A DNA stretch of 64,000 nt, taken from positions 68,179 to 132,178 of the forward strand of contig NZ_RCIO01000002.1 in the NCBI RefSeq assembly GCF_004000235.1, in the 5' to 3' direction. The notes under the pieces were generated by a model. The model ran no database searches and was not told where the DNA came from. It saw only the letters and a list, made by a program, of their open reading frames with translations. The position numbers and the translations under genes are program-made. How positions within the stretch are numbered: position 1 is the stretch's first letter; every line of letters starts with the position of its first letter. The stretch is from Mesorhizobium sp. Z1-4 (GTDB lineage: Bacteria > Pseudomonadota > Alphaproteobacteria > Rhizobiales > Rhizobiaceae). Positions 1-8,886 of this stretch are shown one piece after another.

Positions 1-108
1 CCGCAAATCGCTGGCCGGTTCACACGGTCCTTTAGCGACTTGTGTAACGTGGCTGCAAGCCGACCGGCCAAATCACCACGGGTTCGACGTTTTTCTAGTG
101 CCGGGTCG

Positions 109-129
109 GCTTTGCGTCAACGCAAAAGC
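109..129. other. Small imperfect hairpin upstream of hisC
   Basis: An inverted repeat GCTTTGCG-TCAA-CGCAAAAGC with a single bulged A lies about 40 bases before the chosen hisC start. It could be the tail of a terminator from an upstream gene outside the window, or a leader structure. I recognise no gene in bases 1-169. Confidence 0.3.
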
Positions 130-169
130 TCTGATAGAGGCGATGGCGATCTTTGTGAGACCTTCCCAG

Positions 170-1267
170 ATGAACCAGACAAACCGCCCACAGCCCAATC
201 CGGGCATTATGGATATCGCCGCCTATGTGCCCGGCAAAGATGGCGCGCCAGGTGCCGCGAAAGTCTACAAACTCTCGTCGAACGAATCCCCTTTGGGTGC
301 TTCCCCGGCCGCGCGTGCAGCGGCGCAGAAGCTGCTCGATCGCGCCGAAATCTACCCCGATGGCGCATCCACCGCGCTGCGCGAGGCGATTGCTGCCGCG
401 CACGGGCTGAATGCGGCCAACATCGTCTGCACCAACGGTTCGGATGAGGCGATCTCGCTGCTTACCAAGGCCTATCTGCAGCCGGGCGACGAAGGCATTT
501 TCACCGAGCATGGCTTTCTGGTCTATCGTATCGACATTCAGGCGGCGGGCGGCGTTCCGGTCTCAGTGCCCGAGACCGATGAGCGGGCCGACGCCGACGC
601 TATCCTGGCCGCGGTGACGGAGCGGACCAGGATTGTCTTCCTGGCCAATCCCAACAACCCCACCGGCACCTACATGCCGGTGAATGAGGTGCGGCGTCTT
701 CATGCAGGACTGCCGAAGAACGTGCTTCTGGTGCTCGACGCGGCCTATGCCGAATATGTGCGCCGCAATGATTATGAGTGCGGCATCGAGCTGGTGTCAT
801 CGAACGAGAATGTGGTGATGACGCGCACCTTCTCGAAGATCCATGGCCTTGCGGCGCTGCGCATCGGCTGGGTTTACGGGCCGGCGCATATCATCGACGC
901 GCTGAACCGTATCCGCGGTCCCTTCAACGTGAACTCGCTGGCAATCGCTGCCGGCGTGGCAGCGGCCGGCGACCGAGCGCATGTCGAAAAGGCCGTGGCG
1001 CATAATGACGAATGGCTTGCCTGGCTGAACCAGGAACTTACCGGCCTGGGCCTGCGTCTGACGCCCAGTGTCGGCAATTTCGTTCTCATTCACTTCGACG
1101 GCTCCGGCACGAGCGCCGAGGAGGCGGACGCCTATCTCACCGAGTGCGGGTTTGTGCTGCGCAGGGTGACCGGATATGGTTTCCCTAACGCGCTGCGGAT
1201 GACAATCGGGCCGGCTGAGGCCAATCGCGGCGTTGTGGAGGCGCTGCGCGCATTGCTGGGCAAATAG
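170..1267 (+). CDS. hisC: Histidinol-phosphate / aromatic aminotransferase (HisC family)
   Basis: PLP-dependent class I/II aminotransferase of 365 residues, the usual HisC length. It has the N-terminal SSNESPLG substrate motif, NPNNPTGT in the middle, and [15 protein letters not shown], in which K223 is the expected PLP Schiff-base lysine. Family members convert imidazole-acetol phosphate to histidinol phosphate, and many also transaminate phenylpyruvate or prephenate. The tyrC gene starts three bases after the stop, so a role in tyrosine/phenylalanine synthesis is at least as likely as one in histidine synthesis (inference). An in-frame GTG at 98 and ATG at 143 give longer forms. I chose ATG 170 because the recognisable family sequence ([15 protein letters not shown]) begins just after it. 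Confidence 0.88.
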   Translation: MNQTNRPQPNPGIMDIAAYVPGKDGAPGAAKVYKLSSNESPLGASPAARAAAQKLLDRAEIYPDGASTALREAIAAAHGLNAANIVCTNGSDEAISLLTKAYLQPGDEGIFTEHGFLVYRIDIQAAGGVPVSVPETDERADADAILAAVTERTRIVFLANPNNPTGTYMPVNEVRRLHAGLPKNVLLVLDAAYAEYVRRNDYECGIELVSSNENVVMTRTFSKIHGLAALRIGWVYGPAHIIDALNRIRGPFNVNSLAIAAGVAAAGDRAHVEKAVAHNDEWLAWLNQELTGLGLRLTPSVGNFVLIHFDGSGTSAEEADAYLTECGFVLRRVTGYGFPNALRMTIGPAEANRGVVEALRALLGK

Positions 1268-1270
1268 GCC

Positions 1271-2224
1271 ATGGCACAAATTATCGGAAAACTTGCCGTT
1301 ATCGGGCAGGGACTGATCGGCTCATCGATCACGCGCGCGGCCGTGGAGCGCGGCATTGCGCGCGAGATCGCGGTGACGGACGCCTCGGACAAGGTACGGC
1401 GCCGCGTGCGCGAACTCGGCCTCGGCGAAGCACGGGTGACCGAGACGGCCGCCGAGGCGGTTGCCGATGCCGACCTCGTCGTGATCTGCGTGCCGGTGGG
1501 CCAGATCGCCCAGGTTGCGCTGCAGGTTGCGCCTGCAATGAAGGCCGGCGCGATCCTGTCCGACGTAGGATCGGTGAAAGCGTCGGTCGTCGATGCCATC
1601 GTGCCGCAATTGCCGGAGCATATTGCGCTGGTTCCTGCGCACCCGCTTGCCGGAACCGAGCTATCCGGGCCCGAAGCCGGATTGCCGAGCCTTTTCATCA
1701 ATCGCTGGTGCATTCTGACGCCGCCGGAAGGAGCCGACGCGGGCGCGATAGAAAAAGCCACGCAATTCTGGGAGGCGCTGGGCTCCAAGGCGGAGATCAT
1801 GACGCCGCAGCATCATGACTACGTGCTGTCCATTACCAGTCATCTGCCGCATGTCGCGGCCTATTCGATCTTCCATACCGCACTTCGCTTCGAGCGCGAG
1901 ACGAATTCGGATGTCGTGAAGTTTTCGGCCGGCGGGTTCCGCGATTTCACGCGTATCGCTTCGTCCAACCCCACTATGTGGCGCGACATTTTTCTTGGCA
2001 ACAAGGAGCAGGTGCTGGAAATCCTGCGCCGGTTCCAGGGCGACCTCGAAGCCTTTGCCGAGGCGATCGCCAACGAGGACGGTGACAAGCTGGTGGAGCT
2101 TCTGTCGACCAGCCGGCTGACGCGCCGCAAGGTGATCGAAAAAGAGCATATCTCGCTGCAGCCGAAGCCCGATTCCATGAAATCGGACCGGGCGCTCGCG
2201 AGGCCCTATTCCTCGGATTTTTGA
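1271..2224 (+). CDS. tyrC: Prephenate/arogenate (cyclohexadienyl) dehydrogenase
   Basis: NAD(P)-dependent oxidative decarboxylation of prephenate or arogenate in tyrosine biosynthesis. The 317-residue protein opens with a Rossmann dinucleotide fold (GQGLIGSS near residue 12), followed by VVICVPVGQ, the SVK and HPLAGTE motifs typical of TyrA dehydrogenase domains, and a helical C-terminal dimerisation domain. There is no fused chorismate mutase or ACT domain. It starts three bases after hisC and is almost certainly cotranscribed with it. The two proteins could catalyse consecutive steps. Choosing between prephenate and arogenate as substrate is not possible from sequence alone. Confidence 0.92.
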   Translation: MAQIIGKLAVIGQGLIGSSITRAAVERGIAREIAVTDASDKVRRRVRELGLGEARVTETAAEAVADADLVVICVPVGQIAQVALQVAPAMKAGAILSDVGSVKASVVDAIVPQLPEHIALVPAHPLAGTELSGPEAGLPSLFINRWCILTPPEGADAGAIEKATQFWEALGSKAEIMTPQHHDYVLSITSHLPHVAAYSIFHTALRFERETNSDVVKFSAGGFRDFTRIASSNPTMWRDIFLGNKEQVLEILRRFQGDLEAFAEAIANEDGDKLVELLSTSRLTRRKVIEKEHISLQPKPDSMKSDRALARPYSSDF

Positions 2225-2232
2225 GGCATCGA

Positions 2233-3225
2233 CTAGAGCGGCGGTATCCGGCCCAGTTCGATAAAGCCGAAAATCGCTACACCCTTGCGTATTCTGAGCG
2301 GCAGCGACTGATCCGGGCCGAGTGCGGCAAGCCCCGCCGACAGCGCCGCAAGCTGGGAACTCAAATGCGGATAGGCCGTCGCAAGGACCTCCATCAGCCG
2401 GGTGGTTTCACCGGTGTGGATTTCGAGTGTGGCATCGATCAAACCGTCTTGGCCAATGGCGACCGGACCGGCGACAGAGACACTTCCACCACCTTCGAAT
2501 GTGAGGTCGAGGCGCTTAACGACGTAGCTCGATCCCAGCAAGGTGATGGCACCGCGCGCAAAACGGTCCACGCCGTTGTCTATCGCGATGTCGGCAATGC
2601 CCGACAGTGGCGGAAGGTCTGGGCCCGGTAGCGTGTCGCCGGCCTCGGCGCCGCTGATGCGCAAGCCAAGCTCGATGTCGTTTCCGGCTGGACGGAAATG
2701 GAGCTGCAGCTCCCGGGCACGCAGGAACTCGCCTTCCGTTTCGCCGGGCTCATCGATGTCTACCTTAAGCCGGCCAGCGACAAGCGAGGCGCGCTCGGGC
2801 AGTTGCGTCGTCAGGCGCGCGCTGGCGCGCACGCTTTCCCAGTTCAGCTTCAGCGGCAGCAAACCCGGCGCATTGATGCGGGCGGGACCGTCGAGTTCGG
2901 CAACAACCTGGCGTGGCGCGTATATCTGGGCCGCCGAGCGCAGAGCACCCGCCTGCAGGGCAAAGCCGTCGATGCGCCGTTCCACGAATATCGAATCGCA
3001 AAACAGACCGATGCGGAACGGGTAACCGCGCGCTTCGATGTTTTCGCAGCTGGCCCGGTCGCCGTTACCGCTCAAGCGCTTCAGCGCGGCATTCGCCTCA
3101 GTGGTCAGGCTTTGGGCTGCGAAATACCAGCCGCCGCTGTAGAGCGCGATCGCAGCAACAATAGCGGCCGCAAGCCAGGTGAAACGGCGCGCGGTGCCAG
3201 TTGAGCCGGTACGGCTTGACGTCAT
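2233..3225 (-). CDS. DUF2125 family membrane-anchored protein
   Basis: A 330-residue protein with one N-terminal membrane segment (about residues 14-36) and a large, beta-rich, presumably periplasmic domain. It begins with the ENIEARGYPFRIGLFC stretch typical of DUF2125 proteins, which are common in alphaproteobacteria and have no established function. It converges on tyrC with 8 bases between stops, and diverges from the gamma-glutamylcyclotransferase gene. The start at 3225 is preceded by GAGG at 8 bases. A longer reading frame to 3285 exists but lacks support and would remove the intergenic space. Confidence 0.8.
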   Translation of the reverse strand: MTSSRTGSTGTARRFTWLAAAIVAAIALYSGGWYFAAQSLTTEANAALKRLSGNGDRASCENIEARGYPFRIGLFCDSIFVERRIDGFALQAGALRSAAQIYAPRQVVAELDGPARINAPGLLPLKLNWESVRASARLTTQLPERASLVAGRLKVDIDEPGETEGEFLRARELQLHFRPAGNDIELGLRISGAEAGDTLPGPDLPPLSGIADIAIDNGVDRFARGAITLLGSSYVVKRLDLTFEGGGSVSVAGPVAIGQDGLIDATLEIHTGETTRLMEVLATAYPHLSSQLAALSAGLAALGPDQSLPLRIRKGVAIFGFIELGRIPPL

Positions 3226-3304
3226 GCTGATGGCCTCGTTAACCCGGTGCCCGCAGGCTGCCACTTGCCGGCAAGCCGCATTCAACTTTCCGGGACAAGG
3301 GCAT

Positions 3305-3823
3305 ATGGGCGATTTTTGGGTCTTTGGCTACGGTTCGCTGATCTGGCGGCCGGGTTTTGCCCATGTTGAGACCAGCCGCGCGCGCCTGTTCGGCTACCGG
3401 CGCGCATTGTGTGTTGCCTCCTATGTTCACCGCGGCACGCCGGAGCGGCCCGGGCTTGTGCTCGGGCTCGACCGTGGTGGCTCGTGCGTCGGGTTGGCGT
3501 TCCGTGTTCCCGGTGGGCTGCGCCAGGAAGTTATGACCGCGCTGCGGGCGCGCGAGCTGGTGACCAATGTCTATCTTGAACGGGTGCTGCCCGTACGGCT
3601 CGCGACGGGCGAGCTGGTCCAGGCTGTCTGCTACATCGTCGACCGGGCACATGAACAATATGCCGGCGCACTGGATGTCGAGCATGCCGCGGCGCGCGTC
3701 TCCGGTGCTGCCGGCCAGTCGGGGCCGAACGAGCAGTATGTGCTCAATACCGTTGAACACCTGAGGGCGCTGTCGATCAGGGACCATTGGCTGGAGGCCG
3801 TTGCGAGCAAGGTTTCCGACTGA
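3305..3823 (+). CDS. ChaC-type gamma-glutamylcyclotransferase
   Basis: A 172-residue ChaC-like protein. The N-terminal FGYGSLIWRPGF is the diagnostic substrate-binding loop of the gamma-glutamylcyclotransferase fold, and SGPNEQYVLNT near the C terminus is typical of ChaC proteins. ChaC enzymes cleave glutathione to 5-oxoproline and Cys-Gly in the cytosol. The upstream reading frame to 3179 overlaps the divergent DUF2125 gene and has no family sequence, so ATG 3305 was chosen. The stop lies two bases from the stop of the convergent acyltransferase. Confidence 0.85.
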   Translation: MGDFWVFGYGSLIWRPGFAHVETSRARLFGYRRALCVASYVHRGTPERPGLVLGLDRGGSCVGLAFRVPGGLRQEVMTALRARELVTNVYLERVLPVRLATGELVQAVCYIVDRAHEQYAGALDVEHAAARVSGAAGQSGPNEQYVLNTVEHLRALSIRDHWLEAVASKVSD

Positions 3824-3825
3824 CG

Positions 3826-4626
3826 CTACGCGCCTGCGGATTTCGTGCCCCCCAGTTCGGCCAGCCGCTTGCGTGCCGTTTCCGGCATTGGCGGCGCGTC
3901 CGGCGCTGCAGCGGCATCGACAAGAATCTGGTCGCAGGCGGCCTCGGTCTCGGCCACGAGACGGGCGTGGAACTCTTCCTTGCCGAGGCCCGGCGGAATC
4001 GGCGGCAGGAAGCGGGCACGAATTGTACCGGGGTGGCGCAGGAACTTGCGGCGCGGCCACCACAGCCCGGCCTGATGTGCGACCGGCACGACCGGCAGGT
4101 TCAGCTCCGCATAGAGCTCAACGATACCCCATTTGTATGCCGGTTCAGCGCCAGGTGGACGGCGCGTTCCTTCAGGATAGATGATCAGCTGGCGGTCGTT
4201 TCGACGCATTTCCTTGCGCGTGCGGGCGATCACGTCCTTGAGGGCGCGCGAGCGTTTGCCGCGATCCACGGGGATCATGCGCATCTTCATGACGTACCAG
4301 CCGAAAAACGGAATCCAGCGGAGCTCGCGCTTGAGGATGTAGAGCGGGTCGCGGATGTCGGACAGGAAGGCGATCGTATCCCAGAAGGACTGATGTTTCG
4401 GGGCCAGGATGTAGGAACCTTCCGGCAGATTTTCCTGGCCGGTGATTTCGCTGTGTGTACCCGCGAGCACCTTCATCAGCCAAAGCTCGGTGCGCGACCA
4501 GAATTTCGGTACGAACCATGCGAGATGGCGGGGCGCGAGAAAATAGAACGGCGTCCAGAGGATCATCTGAACGATCAGGTTGAGATAGAACGCGGCATTG
4601 AAGGCCAGCGAACGAATGTAGAGCAT
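3826..4626 (-). CDS. 1-acyl-sn-glycerol-3-phosphate acyltransferase (PlsC family)
   Basis: A 266-residue membrane acyltransferase that transfers an acyl chain to the sn-2 position of lysophosphatidate or a related lysolipid at the inner membrane. It has one N-terminal hydrophobic segment (about 9-31), the catalytic H78-x4-D83 motif (KHQSFWD), and the phosphate-binding YPEGTR at 150-155. It lies 78 bases downstream of the YdcF gene on the same strand, so joint transcription is possible. Several paralogues usually exist per genome, so this need not be the main PlsC. Confidence 0.88.
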   Translation of the reverse strand: MLYIRSLAFNAAFYLNLIVQMILWTPFYFLAPRHLAWFVPKFWSRTELWLMKVLAGTHSEITGQENLPEGSYILAPKHQSFWDTIAFLSDIRDPLYILKRELRWIPFFGWYVMKMRMIPVDRGKRSRALKDVIARTRKEMRRNDRQLIIYPEGTRRPPGAEPAYKWGIVELYAELNLPVVPVAHQAGLWWPRRKFLRHPGTIRARFLPPIPPGLGKEEFHARLVAETEAACDQILVDAAAAPDAPPMPETARKRLAELGGTKSAGA

Positions 4627-4704
4627 GGACCGCGCACCCGTTTCGGTGCCGACGTGGTTACATCATGAGGTCTGAATGGCCAAGCCTCGGCAGCCGACAG
4701 GCTG

Positions 4705-5337
4705 CTATCTGCCGAACGCGCCGCGCATGAGCGCGGCCAGATACTTGGTGTATTCGGTGAACAGCACACGCAGCGCTTCGCGGTTGCGCATCCATTCGCC
4801 TCCGCTGAGCGACGTATTGACGACCGGATAAGGTACGATGCGCAAGGTGGCGTCGGCCCGCCGCATTTCGAGCAGGCTGCGCGGCATATGGTAATTGTTG
4901 GTGACCAGAATGGCGCTGGTGAAGCCGTTGTCGGCTGCCCACCTGGCGCTTTCGGCTGCATTGCCGATGGTGTTCAGCGCCGCATGATCGATGTCGATAC
5001 AGCAATCGAACAGCGCCTGCGCGGCGCCCGTGGCGCGCTGCAGGTCATCCGCGTCTGTGACGGGATTTACGCCGCTGATGAGAAGCCGCTGGCCCTTCCC
5101 TTCGCGCAAGAGGTCGACCGCCGCGTCGAGGCGGTAGTGCCCGCCCGTCAGTACGATTATCGATTCCGCTTCGTCCGGATTGCCGGGCGTTTCGAGGTCG
5201 CTGACGTGATTTGAGAAGAAAATGAAGCCAGCAACGAACGCGGCGGCCACCGCGACGGCCGCCCAACCGGCAATGCGCACTAACGCTTTGCCGTGTCGGT
5301 GCGATGGGGTCTCGGATCCGGGCGCCGGTTGGTTCAT
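4705..5337 (-). CDS. YdcF/ElyC (DUF218) family envelope protein
   Basis: A 210-residue protein with a single N-terminal transmembrane helix (about 24-45) and a DUF218 domain. Seen are IIVLTGGHYRLDAAVDLL, GKGQRLLISG, the conserved asparagine in AALNTIGNAAE and VTNNYHMPRS. E. coli relatives such as ElyC affect envelope integrity and lipid carrier metabolism, but the reaction is unsettled. It lies downstream of ftsEX on the same strand with a 73-base gap, which suggests an envelope/division neighbourhood. Confidence 0.85.
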   Translation of the reverse strand: MNQPAPGSETPSHRHGKALVRIAGWAAVAVAAAFVAGFIFFSNHVSDLETPGNPDEAESIIVLTGGHYRLDAAVDLLREGKGQRLLISGVNPVTDADDLQRATGAAQALFDCCIDIDHAALNTIGNAAESARWAADNGFTSAILVTNNYHMPRSLLEMRRADATLRIVPYPVVNTSLSGGEWMRNREALRVLFTEYTKYLAALMRGAFGR

Positions 5338-5410
5338 CGCGTTGATCTAATGCCTGATTGAGGCGCGTTGCCGGCGCCGGCGCGGCGGTTTGCGCGAGGG
5401 GATTTTCGCA

Positions 5411-6418
5411 TCAGCCGTCGCTCGGTGTGGTGTCGAGGTCGTTGAGGTAGGACACCACGGTAATGTGCGTCGTCGCAGCCGTGAGGATCGATACCGCGAT
5501 TACGATGACGCCGACGCCGGCATAACCGGCAATTCCAATTGCGAAGTTGCCGAACAATGCCGCGGCCTGGTCGCCTTCCGGTGTTGCCAGATTACGGCTC
5601 GACCACCATGAGAAACCGAGAAACACCAACGTTGCCAGCACGCCGCCCGTGGCAGCGCCTTTCATGCCTGTCAGCAGAAAATGGCTGCGGAACTGGCGCG
5701 CGATGAAGCCCGCTTCGGCGCCCACGAAATGCAGTACCTCGATGACGTGGCCGTTGCCCGACATTGCGCCTCGCGTGGCGAAGACGACCGTCAGCAGAGT
5801 GGCGCACAGGATGAGAACGAGAACTGAAACGCCGATCGCGACGGTGCTGCGGGCCATGGCGACCAGCCGGTCAACCCAAGTGCGGTGGTCATCGAGCGAC
5901 GCATAAGGCACGTTTTGCGTGATCGCTTCGCGCATGGCGGCGAAATCGGGCGGATTGTCCGGGTCGATGGTGATGGTCACAAGGCGGGGGACCGGGAGCT
6001 CTTCCAGATCGACGCCGGAGCCAAGCCATGGCTCGAGGAGGCGAGCAGTGGCGGCGTCGTCGACGATGGCGGCGGAGCGAACCCCGTCAAACTCACGCGC
6101 GATCGCCACTGCCTGGTCGAGTGCAATCGTGATGTCGAATCCCTCGGCCGGCTTGACCTGAACGGTCGCCTCGCGGGCGATCTCGTTCTGCCACGTTGCG
6201 GCGGTGTCGCGAACCAGCGTAACGGCGCCGAGGGTGAGGCATGAAAGGAAGGTCATTATCGCGATGACCAGGACCATCGCATTGCCGGCTACGTTCTGCG
6301 GCGGCACGATCGGCATCGGTTTGCGCCGTCCTGCACGGCCGCCGCGGCCAGGAATCGGCAGCGCCCTCAACCGTTTTTTGCCCGTCTCTGGGGGCGGACC
6401 GGGTACGACCTCAGTCAT
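5411..6418 (-). CDS. ftsX: Cell division ABC transporter permease FtsX
   Basis: Membrane subunit of the FtsEX complex, which couples ATP hydrolysis to septal peptidoglycan hydrolase activation. About 335 residues: a basic, proline-rich cytoplasmic N terminus, a first membrane helix, a periplasmic domain (about 70-165), then three more helices, the standard four-helix FtsX layout. The ATG at 6418 overlaps the ftsE stop (ATGACTGA, 8 bases), indicating translational coupling. In-frame starts at 6424 and 6436 are possible but less consistent with this overlap. Confidence 0.92.
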   Translation of the reverse strand: MTEVVPGPPPETGKKRLRALPIPGRGGRAGRRKPMPIVPPQNVAGNAMVLVIAIMTFLSCLTLGAVTLVRDTAATWQNEIAREATVQVKPAEGFDITIALDQAVAIAREFDGVRSAAIVDDAATARLLEPWLGSGVDLEELPVPRLVTITIDPDNPPDFAAMREAITQNVPYASLDDHRTWVDRLVAMARSTVAIGVSVLVLILCATLLTVVFATRGAMSGNGHVIEVLHFVGAEAGFIARQFRSHFLLTGMKGAATGGVLATLVFLGFSWWSSRNLATPEGDQAAALFGNFAIGIAGYAGVGVIVIAVSILTAATTHITVVSYLNDLDTTPSDG

Positions 6419-7070
6419 AGACATCCAGCCTGCCATTGGCGAGCACCATGCGGCGGGCCTCGACCTGTTCCATCAGATTGACGTCATGTGTGGCGATGAC
6501 CACGGCCGTGCCAAGACGATTGAGCTCGATAAAGAGCCGCAGCAGACGGCGCGCCAGAGGCGGGTCGACGTTACCGGTCGGTTCGTCAGCGAGCAGGATC
6601 TGGGGCTGCTCGATAAGCGCGCGGGCAATTGCTGCGCGCTGCTTTTCACCGCCGGATAGCACCGGCGGGAGCACATGCATGCGCTCGCCGAGGCCCACCC
6701 AGTTGAGCAGTTCGTTCACGTCGGCCCGGTATGATGCCTCCTCGCGGCCACGCACACGCAGCGGCAATGCGACATTCTCGAACGTTGTCAGGTGGTCGAG
6801 CAGGCGGAAATCCTGGAACACGACGCCGATCCGGCGGCGAATCAGCGGCAGGTCGCGGCGAGAGATTCGCGCGCGATCCTTGCCGAATACGGTGATCAGG
6901 CCGCGCGTCGGCTTCAGCGACATAAAAAGCAGCCGCAGAAGCGAAGTCTTGCCGGCGCCGGACGGACCGCTCAGAAACTGGAACGACCCTTCGGGCAGCT
7001 GGAACGAGATATCACGCAGGATTTCCGGGCCCATTCCATATCTGAGGCCGACATTCTCAAAACGAATCAA
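6411..7070 (-). CDS. ftsE: Cell division ATP-binding protein FtsE
   Basis: A 219-residue ABC ATPase, the typical FtsE length. Walker A is GPSGAGKT at 35-42, the signature LSGGEKQR at 138-145, Walker B ILLADEP at 158-164, and the H-loop lies in ATHD. It pairs with FtsX to transmit cytoplasmic ATPase cycles to the periplasmic hydrolase regulator at the septum. It is first of the ftsE-ftsX operon and diverges from the gene at 7228 across 157 bases, where a TTAACCAT sequence is found. Confidence 0.95.
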   Translation of the reverse strand: MIRFENVGLRYGMGPEILRDISFQLPEGSFQFLSGPSGAGKTSLLRLLFMSLKPTRGLITVFGKDRARISRRDLPLIRRRIGVVFQDFRLLDHLTTFENVALPLRVRGREEASYRADVNELLNWVGLGERMHVLPPVLSGGEKQRAAIARALIEQPQILLADEPTGNVDPPLARRLLRLFIELNRLGTAVVIATHDVNLMEQVEARRMVLANGRLDVYD

Positions 7071-7179
7071 AGTGCGGTTTCCCGTTCGATCCCGACATGG
7101 CGCGTGTTTGTGGCACGGAACTCGCGGCCAGGAAATGCCTCCGGCGCCTTGTCTTCACGCCGGTGCCAGTCGCGAAGCA

Positions 7180-7187
7180 TTAACCAT
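7180..7187. promoter_or_regulatory. Possible CtrA half-site between ftsE and the divergent gene
   Basis: TTAACCAT matches the half-site reported for the cell-cycle regulator CtrA in alphaproteobacteria. It lies 40 bases before the start at 7228 and 110 bases before ftsE. A lone 8-mer can occur by chance; the division-gene context is the only reason to list it. Confidence 0.3.
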
Positions 7188-7227
7188 TTGGGTTTACCCC
7201 AGAAGCCGGCTTTTCCGAAAGGCAAAC

Positions 7228-7881
7228 ATGTCCGACGAGCGCATGGCACGTCCGGTTTCCGGCGAAATCATGACTGACGGCCGGCACGATGGAGCGGACC
7301 GGCGGCGTCCGCATGCGGACGACGTGATCGACGCCGATTTCGAGACGATACTGCCGGGCAACACACAGCGTGCTGAGGAGAGGCAACCATCTGGTGCCGC
7401 CGCAGGTGCCGCACAGCCGGGCATGGATATGCTGCGAGCTGCCGGGCGCAGCGAACGCCGCAATGGCGGGCCCATCTTCTGGGTCTGCGGGCTCGCGCTG
7501 GTATTCGGTGCGTTCTGGGTGTCCGGCGGGCATGCAATCGTCAGTCGCGACGACAGCGCGCGGGGCGAGGTTGCCTCTGCATTGCCGTTCAAACAGCCGC
7601 TGCGCATTGTCGATGTTGTCAGCCGCATCGACCGCAGGGGAGACCGGTCGTTTCTTCTGGTTGACGGTGCTGTGGACAACCCAGGCGACCGGCCCGCGCT
7701 GGTGCCGTCGCTGGCGATTACGGTTACGGGGCTCGACGGGCGCGAGACCCATTATTATCTGGGGACGGATGAGAAAGCGCTGGCACCGGGCCAACGTTTT
7801 GCGTTCTCCAGCCGCTTGCATGCACCGGACGGTGGCGTAAGAACGGTAACAGTCGATTTCAGAAAAGAAGGCGGGGATTAA
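7228..7881 (+). CDS. Single-pass membrane protein with DUF3426-like C-terminal domain
   Basis: A 217-residue protein. Residues 1-85 are hydrophilic and probably disordered, then comes one transmembrane helix (about 88-110: PIFWVCGLALVFGAFWVSGG). The C-terminal ~100 residues look like the beta-sandwich of DUF3426 proteins (LRIVDVVSRIDRRG, FLLVDGAVDNPGDR, LAPGQRFAFSSRL). Such proteins often carry an N-terminal MJ0042 zinc ribbon, but no CxxC pair is present here. ATG 7228 has AAGG 5 bases upstream; a much longer frame reaching back into ftsE is an artefact. The stop overlaps the hpt start by one base (TAATG), so it is coupled to hpt. Function unknown. Confidence 0.75.
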   Translation: MSDERMARPVSGEIMTDGRHDGADRRRPHADDVIDADFETILPGNTQRAEERQPSGAAAGAAQPGMDMLRAAGRSERRNGGPIFWVCGLALVFGAFWVSGGHAIVSRDDSARGEVASALPFKQPLRIVDVVSRIDRRGDRSFLLVDGAVDNPGDRPALVPSLAITVTGLDGRETHYYLGTDEKALAPGQRFAFSSRLHAPDGGVRTVTVDFRKEGGD

Positions 7882-8423
7882 TGCCTGTTGTCCGCGGCAA
7901 GGACATCGATGTTCTGTTCAGCGCATCGACGATAGCTCGACGCAATCTCGAATTGGCCAAGGAAATTGCTGCCCGCGATTATGACGACCTGCTGGTCGTT
8001 TCGATCCTCAAGGGGTCGTTCATTTTTGCGGCCGATCTGATCCGGGCGCTGCACGATATGGGGCAATCCCCCGAGGTCGAGTTCATTTTCATTTCCAGCT
8101 ATGGCACGGGCACAACAAGCGGCGAAGTGCGGGTTCTGCGCGATATCGACAATGAAGTCGCTGGACGCGATGTGCTTCTGATCGACGACATTCTGGAATC
8201 GGGAAAGACGCTCCGCTTCACGCGTGAGCTGATGCTCGAACGCGGTGCCAGGAGCGTTTCGATTGCCGTTCTGCTCGACAAGCGCGGCAAGCGCCAGACC
8301 GAGCTCGACGCCGATTTTGTCGGCTTCGATTGCCCGGACTACTTCGTGGTCGGATACGGAATGGACGTCGCGCACGCGTTTCGCGAGCTGCCCTTTGTCG
8401 GTGTCGTGACGGGCGACGCCTGA
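7881..8423 (+). CDS. hpt: Hypoxanthine phosphoribosyltransferase
   Basis: Purine salvage enzyme that makes IMP (and GMP) from hypoxanthine (guanine) and PRPP in the cytosol. The 180-residue protein has the normal length. The PRPP-binding motif LLIDDILESGKT is at 99-110, the SILKGSF loop at 41-47, the flexible SSYGTGTTSGEV loop at 72-83, and the purine-contacting DCPDYFVVGYGMD near the C terminus. Its ATG overlaps the preceding stop by one base. Confidence 0.95.
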   Translation: MPVVRGKDIDVLFSASTIARRNLELAKEIAARDYDDLLVVSILKGSFIFAADLIRALHDMGQSPEVEFIFISSYGTGTTSGEVRVLRDIDNEVAGRDVLLIDDILESGKTLRFTRELMLERGARSVSIAVLLDKRGKRQTELDADFVGFDCPDYFVVGYGMDVAHAFRELPFVGVVTGDA

Positions 8424-8441
8424 GCGATAAGCGGAGATACC

Positions 8442-8819
8442 ATGCCGAACCAGTCCAGGGTTCTGATCGTCGAGGACGATGAATCGGTACGCACCTTTAC
8501 TGCGCGGGCGCTGCAGGCCGACGGCTATGCAACCGAGACGGCATGCGACGGGGAAGAGGGGCTTGAGCGAATCAGGGCGAAAGCCGGCGGTTTCGACCTG
8601 GTGCTTTCCGACATTCGCATGCCGGTCATGGACGGTATCGAGATGGCGGAAACCGCCGTCAAGGGTTTCCCGGGGCTACGCATCCTGCTGATGACCGGCT
8701 ATGCCGAGCAGCGCGAGCGTGCAGCCGAGCTCGGCGGTGCGGTGCTGGGCGTCGTTCGCAAACCCTTCAGCCTGGCCGAGATTCGCTCGGAAGTGGCGCA
8801 GGCGCTGGCGCGGGATTAG
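8442..8819 (+). CDS. Single-domain response regulator, CpdR-like
   Basis: A stand-alone receiver of 125 residues with no output domain: acidic pair E11/D12/D13, phosphoacceptor D57 (LVLSDIRMPVMDG), T85 and K107. The stretch MTGYAEQRERA and the KPFSL end resemble CpdR, which in Caulobacter and Sinorhizobium controls ClpXP-dependent proteolysis of cell-cycle proteins and is dephosphorylated through the CckA/ChpT relay. The CpdR assignment rests on remembered similarity; another small receiver is possible. It starts 18 bases after hpt, probably in the same transcript. Confidence 0.7.
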   Translation: MPNQSRVLIVEDDESVRTFTARALQADGYATETACDGEEGLERIRAKAGGFDLVLSDIRMPVMDGIEMAETAVKGFPGLRILLMTGYAEQRERAAELGGAVLGVVRKPFSLAEIRSEVAQALARD

Positions 8820-8886
8820 TTACCGGCACTCGACCGAAGGACACGCGTCCCTGCGGGCGACTATTCCTGCAAGGGATGGTGATGCG

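Noticed and set aside
98-169. A GTG start for hisC giving 24 extra residues
   Set aside because: The added residues show no family similarity, and homologues begin at the [15 protein letters not shown] block just after ATG 170.
6436-7881. A 481-residue fusion of an upstream frame with the DUF3426-like protein
   Set aside because: The first 264 residues are the antisense of ftsE; a ribosome site and membrane-protein features start at 7228.
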